From assembly GCA_047967505.1 (NCBI GenBank), contig CM106538.1: a stretch of 64,000 nt of DNA; one strand, given 5' to 3'. Source of the DNA: Dipteris shenzhenensis. Lineage: Eukaryota; Polypodiophyta; Polypodiopsida; Gleicheniales. Position 1 is the first letter of the stretch. Each line of letters starts with the position of its first letter. A model generated the notes under the pieces. That model was not told the DNA's origin, did no database searches, and was given only the letters and a program-made list of their open reading frames with translations. Shown here piece after piece: positions 61,201 through 64,000 of this stretch. A program made the translations under genes and the position numbers.

Positions 61201-61470
61201 TTGTTGAACCTTTGCTAAATTGCGAGTGATTCTTTGTGGAGGGAGAGATAATTCATTTACCATTTTGAAGTGAGTGAACTTTGGAATTGAGTGAAAGAGT
61301 GATGGAGAGAAAGGGCTTTGTAATTCATCTACCATCGAAAGAGTCCTTTTTGGGCACGGATCCTATTTCTAGATCTGCAGAGGTAGGGAAGTATTGTGAG
61401 AGGCTACGCATGGATGGACTTCAAGATGGCCGGTTGCAAGGAGTTGTTGGGCGGCAAACACCTAAGTTGT
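58226..61470. other. No recognisable gene
   Basis: Short frames only. A 20-base sequence, TGTTGCTACTTG preceded by ACAATAACA, occurs near 59447 and 59949, so pieces of one repeat family are probably present. The frames around 60368-60750 on both strands show no motif. Confidence 0.3.
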
Positions 61471-61476
61471 TGGGCA

Positions 61477-61563
61477 TTTACCATTTATTAAGCATTTGGC
61501 CTCGACCATGCTCTTAACAATTTACCACTGCTTTAGCATCTAGCCTCGGCCATGCTCTCAACA
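61477..61563. repeat. Imperfect tandem duplication, 44-bp unit
   Basis: TTTACCATTTATTAAGCATTTGGCCTCGACCATGCTCTTAACAA at 61477 is followed by a diverged copy at 61521. Confidence 0.75.
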
Positions 61564-62150
61564 GCCTTCATGTGATTGGATCTCTATGTTTAGAACCCAA
61601 GTGGCCACCAAGGGTTTAAAGTACTCAGATCTCAGAGATGACTAGCTTTACTTCACAGGCCACATAGGGCCCGAAACTTTGAGTGTGGCGGCAATGTTTT
61701 TTGAAGCCACCGGATTCAGTCTAGCACATTTGTTCACCTCTTGCCTAGTTGGAGTGCCCATAGGGATTGCACTATATTGATATGAAATGCAATATAGAAA
61801 GTCCTATGGCCACCCTTTGCATCCATTTTTGGCCCTTCATCATCTCGAGTCATTTTGTGCAGGAGTGTTTTGCGGGACCTTGACAATTCTCATGTTAGAA
61901 CACATAAAAAATTAGGCGCTGCCCATTCTTAGGAGCTTCTTTCTTGAGGCTGAGGTCACCAAGAGGTATCTGTCTACCTTCGTCCTCCATATCAAAGCTT
62001 TTGAAGCATATGTGTTTGCCCACAAATGTACTTTTGGACAGATAGTGAATTGAAGAAGCTTGATGAAGTAAGAAGAAGATAAGTGCTCTTGCAAAGAGAG
62101 AGAGAGATTTGGCTAGAAATGAAGGCTGAAATAGGCCTAGGCAGATGGTG

Positions 62151-62253
62151 AACAAATGCAGCATGGAAGCAACTATCAGGTCAACAAGATTTGGGGCAAA
62201 AATGCTCAGCAAGTCATTGGTGAATTATAGATAGAAGTGCAAGAAAGCAATTC
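62151..62253. repeat. Dispersed direct repeat, copy 1
   Basis: AACAAATGCAGCATGG ... TGGTGAATTATAGATAGAAG matches 63518-63625 with scattered substitutions and small indels. It may be the end of a decayed LTR element. Confidence 0.65.
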
Positions 62254-62945
62254 TGAAACCAAGACCTTGGTGTCTTGGTGAGGATGTTTGACCTTGAGAT
62301 GTGGTTGGATGAGGAGTCGAAAACTTTTGTGAAAGTGAAGGATATTGATGAGTGCTTGGAGTCATCCAGGTGCTAGCTAGTATGGCTAACATAGAGGAGG
62401 ATTCTTTGCCAGAACCTGTAGATTCCTTGACGTAGGAGGGGGCTACACATGGAAGCTGGGAGCTCAGTGCAAGCTCATGGTCTAGGTAATCTAGATTTAT
62501 TCTTAGGATTTGATTTCTCGAGTATGTTGTTTAGTTGTGGACTTGATAGACCCTAAGAGCATGGTGTTTGGAGAAACTCAAGCAGTTATCCTTTTAAGGG
62601 GACATTTGGAGGATGCTGGTGCCTAGAGTGCTAAAGTTCAAAGGTGGGTACGTGATTGAAGGATGTGGTGCCATCGGGTCCTACCAAAGATGGACTTGTG
62701 TACCAAGTTGGTTCGCTTCCACGGGACTAGACCTGCTGGAGCAGAAGCCATTGGTTAAAAGAGCAAGAAGTAATATAGACACCGCATTGTTCCAAGGGGC
62801 TACAACATGGGCACTGCGTTAGCATCTTCATCGATGAGTTGGGATATGAATGAGATGTGTCAGTAAGTGGGGGTGTTGGGAAATTCCTCCCCATCTATAA
62901 GCCTCCATATGAGGAGAGCATGGGGGAGGTGGACCTAGGGTTAGG

Positions 62946-63126
62946 GCTACCACATGGGCAGCTTATCGACGGCTATCATGTGGGTAGCAAACTCAAAGGG
63001 AATACAAAGAAGAGGGGGCTGCCACATCGGCAACATCTAGGCTGCCAGGTGGGAAGCATACAAGCAATCAAGAAAAGGAATATGGGGCTGTCCCATGGGT
63101 AGCACATAGGCTTCCATATGGACAAC
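62946..63126. repeat. Degenerate array of a GGCTRYCAYRTGGGYAGC-like motif
   Basis: Six half-units of the form GGCT..C.A.....G..A.C occur here: two each from about 62946, 63014 and 63080. The pairs give a higher-order period of about 66-69 bases. A related pair lies at 28226-28268. Confidence 0.6.
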
Positions 63127-63517
63127 ACAATCATAGACTTACCTGGCCATGAGTGGAGCTCTTGGTGGAGAGATTCTGTATGGAGCAAACATGTGACAAG
63201 GTGGAACTATTCACAATAATTCTGGGCAAGATCTGGAGCTTGGAACATGTTGACTAGAGAATGGAGGCCTATGCAAGACTGTGTGGACATCCTGGAGTAG
63301 TCAAGTTGAGATTGGATGGATTGGAAGAGCTGGTACAGCCCAGAAGTGCATGGATCTGTAGTTGCCTTCATGACAAGTGTCTGCAGCAGCATGTATGAGG
63401 CTGGTACAGTAGATCTAGGGCAAGATGTAGCACTGGTACAGATGTGAAATAGTAGGTAGAAGGCTGGAGCTGATAGGCGATTGGCAGGACTAGACCATGG
63501 GCTAGAGATCAGGGCTA

Positions 63518-63625
63518 AACAGATGCAACATGGGGGCGACTATCAGGTCGGCAGGATCTTTGGCAAAAATGCCTTGCAACAGGGCATTGGTGAATTATAG
63601 ATAGAAGTTCAAGTAAGTAATTGTG
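63518..63625. repeat. Dispersed direct repeat, copy 2
   Basis: Partner of 62151-62253 in the same orientation, about 1.37 kb downstream. The remaining sequence to 64000 shows no gene. Confidence 0.65.
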
Positions 63626-64000
63626 GCAAAGCAAAAATTCAAGTCACTTATATCATATAGATGGTCTTGCAGATGAAGAACCAGTACTGCGTGGTCATAG
63701 GCAAATACAACGTTGTCTTCTATGTCCCTTTGCCATGAGTAGTCTTTCTCTGTATGCATTTGAGGGTTGTAGTAGGTTAAGGACTAGATTCGAGATTGAG
63801 AGTAGTCGAAAAGAGGGTTGGACATGTGGGTATTATATGGGCTATCTTCACAAGGTGTACAGAGCTGTTGGAGGCTGAAAAGGCTAGGGAAATAGTTAGA
63901 ATAGGAGTGGATTGGCCAGGGTAGATGTGTGTCTCCATGGAGTAAAAGGTTGACTAGATTCAGGGATAGAATATGCTCTAGAAGAAGGTGACTAGGCTGC

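Overview
This window looks like nuclear DNA of a streptophyte, most likely a land plant with a large, transposon-rich genome. The evidence is spliced genes with GT-AG introns, plant-type Ty1/Copia and Ty3/Gypsy elements with primer-binding sites matching initiator tRNA-Met, a LINE, a Helitron, and a plant-type fucosyltransferase-like gene. A seed-free plant (fern-like or bryophyte-like) is my guess, from element style and intron size only. I see no bacterial, organellar, CRISPR, rRNA or tRNA features.

Layout. (1) 1-3000: decayed Ty3/Gypsy element on the minus strand (RT and gag pieces, primer-binding site, probable LTR). (2) 3575-25136: the one host gene I can support, on the plus strand, encoding a fucosyltransferase-like protein with a HVRxGDK motif. 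Three exons are visible. The last two are separated by an intron of about 20.7 kb filled with transposons: Copia scraps, a gag-like remnant, a LINE 3' end, a 6 kb Helitron, a chromovirus fragment carrying an inserted inverted-repeat element, and another Copia scrap. (3) 25-38 kb: low-complexity and repeat-derived DNA with (CT)n, (GT)n and (TA)n tracts, a TRIM-like LTR pair at 33 kb and no supportable gene. (4) 38.95-51 kb: a long decayed Ty3/Gypsy element on the minus strand with an extra ORF after integrase. That ORF is split by a young, complete Copia element (39942-45453; LTRs, 5-bp target duplication, PBS, PPT, intact 1455-codon polyprotein). (5) 53.4-56.7 kb: decayed plus-strand Copia. 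(6) 57-64 kb: short tandem and dispersed repeats, no recognisable gene.

The most interesting object is the Helitron on the minus strand (11401-17251). It has a Rep ORF with an HUH motif and a tyrosine pair, a PIF1-type helicase separated from Rep by one in-frame TAG and broken once by a frameshift, and just downstream on the same strand a spliced gene ending in a GIY-YIG nuclease domain. I do not recall GIY-YIG nucleases as usual Helitron cargo, but I could not search. The intron junctions of the GIY-YIG gene keep frame exactly, so it was recently functional. The Copia insertion is also informative: the Gypsy ORF it split reads in frame across the target site, and all five LTR differences that involve a CpG have lost that CpG in the 5' LTR.
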